Source: Chthonomonas sp. UBA2391 | GTDB taxonomy: Bacteria; Armatimonadota; Fimbriimonadia; Fimbriimonadales; Fimbriimonadaceae | Length of the DNA: 14,511 nucleotides | Direction of reading: 5' to 3' | NCBI GenBank assembly: GCA_002343825.1 | Contig: DDSL01000125.1 | Location: forward strand, 1-14,511 | Shown here: in pieces, positions 13,330 to 14,511 of the stretch | Layout: each line of letters begins with the position of its first letter | Numbering within the stretch: position 1 is the first letter of the stretch | Notes under the pieces: generated by a model | What the model was told of the DNA's origin: nothing | Seen by the model: the letters and a program-made list of their open reading frames with translations, nothing else | Database searches by the model: none | Made by a program: the position numbers and the translations under genes

Positions 13330-14403
13330 ATGAAGCTCTTTTCAAGACGCAAGCGGATGCCCGAACGGCCGGTGCCGAGTCTTAGCCTGGCTCAGCGGCA
13401 GGCTCTGGAGGTGGCGGGGGTCCCGCCTGGGGCGATCCCCTATGAGACCTATCGCCAGATGCTCACCGATTCGATGGTCCAGACGGCGCTGACGATCAAG
13501 CGGCTGGCGGTGCTTTCGGCCCCATGGAAGATCACCCTGACCCAAGACAGCCCCGAGGGGCGGCGGCGGAAGGCGTTTATCGAGGAGGCCTTTTCGCAGA
13601 TGCAAGGTTCGCCGGGGACGCTCCTAGCGGGGGCGATGGACGCCTTTGCTCTCGGCTGGTCGATCCAAGAGGTGGAATGGCACCTGGTGGGCGGCACAAT
13701 CCTCCCCCGGCGGGTGCTTCCTCGGGATCCGGGGCTCTTTGGGATGCAGGTGAGCGAGACGGGGGAAGTGCAGGCCCTCACGCTCCGGGTTCCTGGGGAG
13801 CGGGAGCAGAGCTTGCCGCGCGAGAAGTTCATCCTGTTTTCGCATCGCAATGGCTATGGCCGGGTGAAGGGTCAGAGCGACCTCGACGCGGCCTATCCAC
13901 ACTGGCGAGCCAAGCAGGGGCTGATGGCGGCCTGGCGAGTGCATCTAGATCGCTATGCCTCTCCGACGGTGGCGGCGCGGTATCAGAGAGGTCTACCCCC
14001 GGCCGAGCGGGATGGGTTGCTCTCGGCGTTGCGCAATCTCAGCCAGCATACGGCGATCATCTATCCCGAAGAGATCGACCTGACGACGCTGGGCGGAGAC
14101 CGGGGGTCGAGTACGGGCTTCATGGAAGCCGTGGAGTTCCACAACCGCGAGATGGCGCGGGCGATCTTGGGCCAGACCCTGACGACCGACGAGGGGCGGC
14201 GGGTCGGCTCTTTGGCGCTGGGTCGGGTTCACCTGCAGGTGATGCTGTTGCAGGTCGCGGCGCTACGGCGAGAACTGGCCGACCAGGTGATGACCGAGCA
14301 ACTGGTCAAGCCGCTGATCGAGATGAACTTCGGCCCTGGCCCGGTTCCGGTCTTTGAGTTCGAAGAGACCGACCTCGACGCCTTCCGGACAGGGAAGACC
14401 TAA
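13330..14403 (+). CDS. Phage portal protein, DUF935 / Mu gp29-like
   Basis: The portal is the ring at the capsid vertex through which terminase pumps DNA. The protein (357 residues from the ATG at 13330; a GTG directly before it is also in frame) matches the DUF935 family of Mu gp29-like portals: the YETYRQMLTDSMVQTALTIKRLAVLSAPWKI opening with a helix before a strand, FALGWSIQEVEWH, LPREKFILFSHRNGYGRVKGQSDLDAAYPHW and the wing/stem region HNREMARAILGQTLTTDEG. It is shorter than Mu gp29 (about 510 residues), lacking part of the C-terminal region, but I see no frameshift. Base composition is like terL and unlike the genes between them. A weak GGGG-type ribosome site precedes the start. Confidence 0.88.
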   Translation: MKLFSRRKRMPERPVPSLSLAQRQALEVAGVPPGAIPYETYRQMLTDSMVQTALTIKRLAVLSAPWKITLTQDSPEGRRRKAFIEEAFSQMQGSPGTLLAGAMDAFALGWSIQEVEWHLVGGTILPRRVLPRDPGLFGMQVSETGEVQALTLRVPGEREQSLPREKFILFSHRNGYGRVKGQSDLDAAYPHWRAKQGLMAAWRVHLDRYASPTVAARYQRGLPPAERDGLLSALRNLSQHTAIIYPEEIDLTTLGGDRGSSTGFMEAVEFHNREMARAILGQTLTTDEGRRVGSLALGRVHLQVMLLQVAALRRELADQVMTEQLVKPLIEMNFGPGPVPVFEFEETDLDAFRTGKT

Positions 14404-14445
14404 GGGGCCGGGTTGGGGGGAGCTAAAAGATCTCGGGGAGCCATA

Positions 14446-14511
14446 GTGGAGCAATTGTGGAGTGGTGGCAAGGTTCTCGCCTCAAAAATCTCTCCCATCG
14501 CTCCCCAATTG
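14446..14511 (+). CDS. Start of a gene after portal (runs off right edge)
   Basis: A GTG at 14446 follows GGGGAG (14435-14440) with a 5-nt spacing, and the frame stays open for 22 codons to the window end, beginning MEQLWSGGKVLASKISPIAP. Position directly after a Mu gp29-like portal suggests a structural or morphogenesis gene of the same element, but 22 residues are too few to assign a family. Confidence 0.5.
   Translation, partial: MEQLWSGGKVLASKISPIAPQL

Noticed and set aside
13524..14357. 277-codon plus-strand ORF inside the portal gene
   Set aside because: Gly/Arg-rich frame shadow of the portal gene with no recognisable motif.
1..14511. tRNA, rRNA, CRISPR array or insertion sequence
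   Set aside because: I saw no cloverleaf, no regularly spaced direct repeats with spacers, and no transposase or matching terminal repeats by eye; a dedicated search was not possible.

Overview
The window reads as a bacterial chromosome segment of moderately high GC, with housekeeping genes around a short phage-derived stretch. HrcA/CIRCE-type operators precede groES and groEL, and the gene set includes a DUF1844 protein, an oligoendopeptidase F, a succinyl-CoA ligase beta subunit and an aquaporin. Nothing seen fixes the phylum; Armatimonadota or a neighbouring deep-branching group would fit, but that is a weak guess.

Region 1 (1-2953, all minus strand) is a chaperonin block. Read 5'->3' on the minus strand it holds a small basic hypothetical protein, groES, a strong terminator, a BCS1-like AAA+ ATPase gene, then the first 172 codons of groEL running off the left edge. 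groES and groEL are therefore separated, and each has its own promoter with a tandem pair of CIRCE operators built to the same plan: a TTGACA -35 box inside one CIRCE half-site, an 18-bp spacer, and a second, weaker CIRCE just downstream. The stop codon of the AAA+ gene lies inside the -35/CIRCE sequence of groEL.

Region 2 (3170-6769, plus strand) is a tight four-gene operon: a DUF1844 protein, a small helical hypothetical protein (4-bp ATGA overlap), a two-domain GNAT acetyltransferase and an M3-family oligoendopeptidase F. It converges on sucC (minus, 6766-7917), and the stop codons of pepF and sucC overlap. No sucD lies beside sucC. Divergent from sucC is an aquaporin whose pore residues (His-Ile-Ala-Arg) look like plant tonoplast intrinsic proteins rather than AqpZ, followed by a terminator.

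Region 3 (8754-14511) is phage-derived: a terminase large subunit and a DUF935 (Mu gp29-like) portal protein, both plus strand, followed by the start of another gene. Between terL and portal lie about 3.2 kb of cargo: (a) an AT-richer two-gene cassette, an unrecognised 140-aa protein and a HEPN-domain protein, which looks like a toxin-antitoxin or abortive-infection module; (b) a bidirectional terminator; (c) a membrane-anchored endonuclease/exonuclease/phosphatase-fold protein on the minus strand; and (d) a divergently transcribed DUF4272 protein. No integrase, small terminase or att site is visible, so the element is either a remnant, a domesticated gene cluster, or extends to the right.

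The most novel candidates are the HEPN cassette with a non-MNT partner inside a terL-portal pair, the BCS1-like ATPase between groES and groEL, and the TIP-like bacterial aquaporin.
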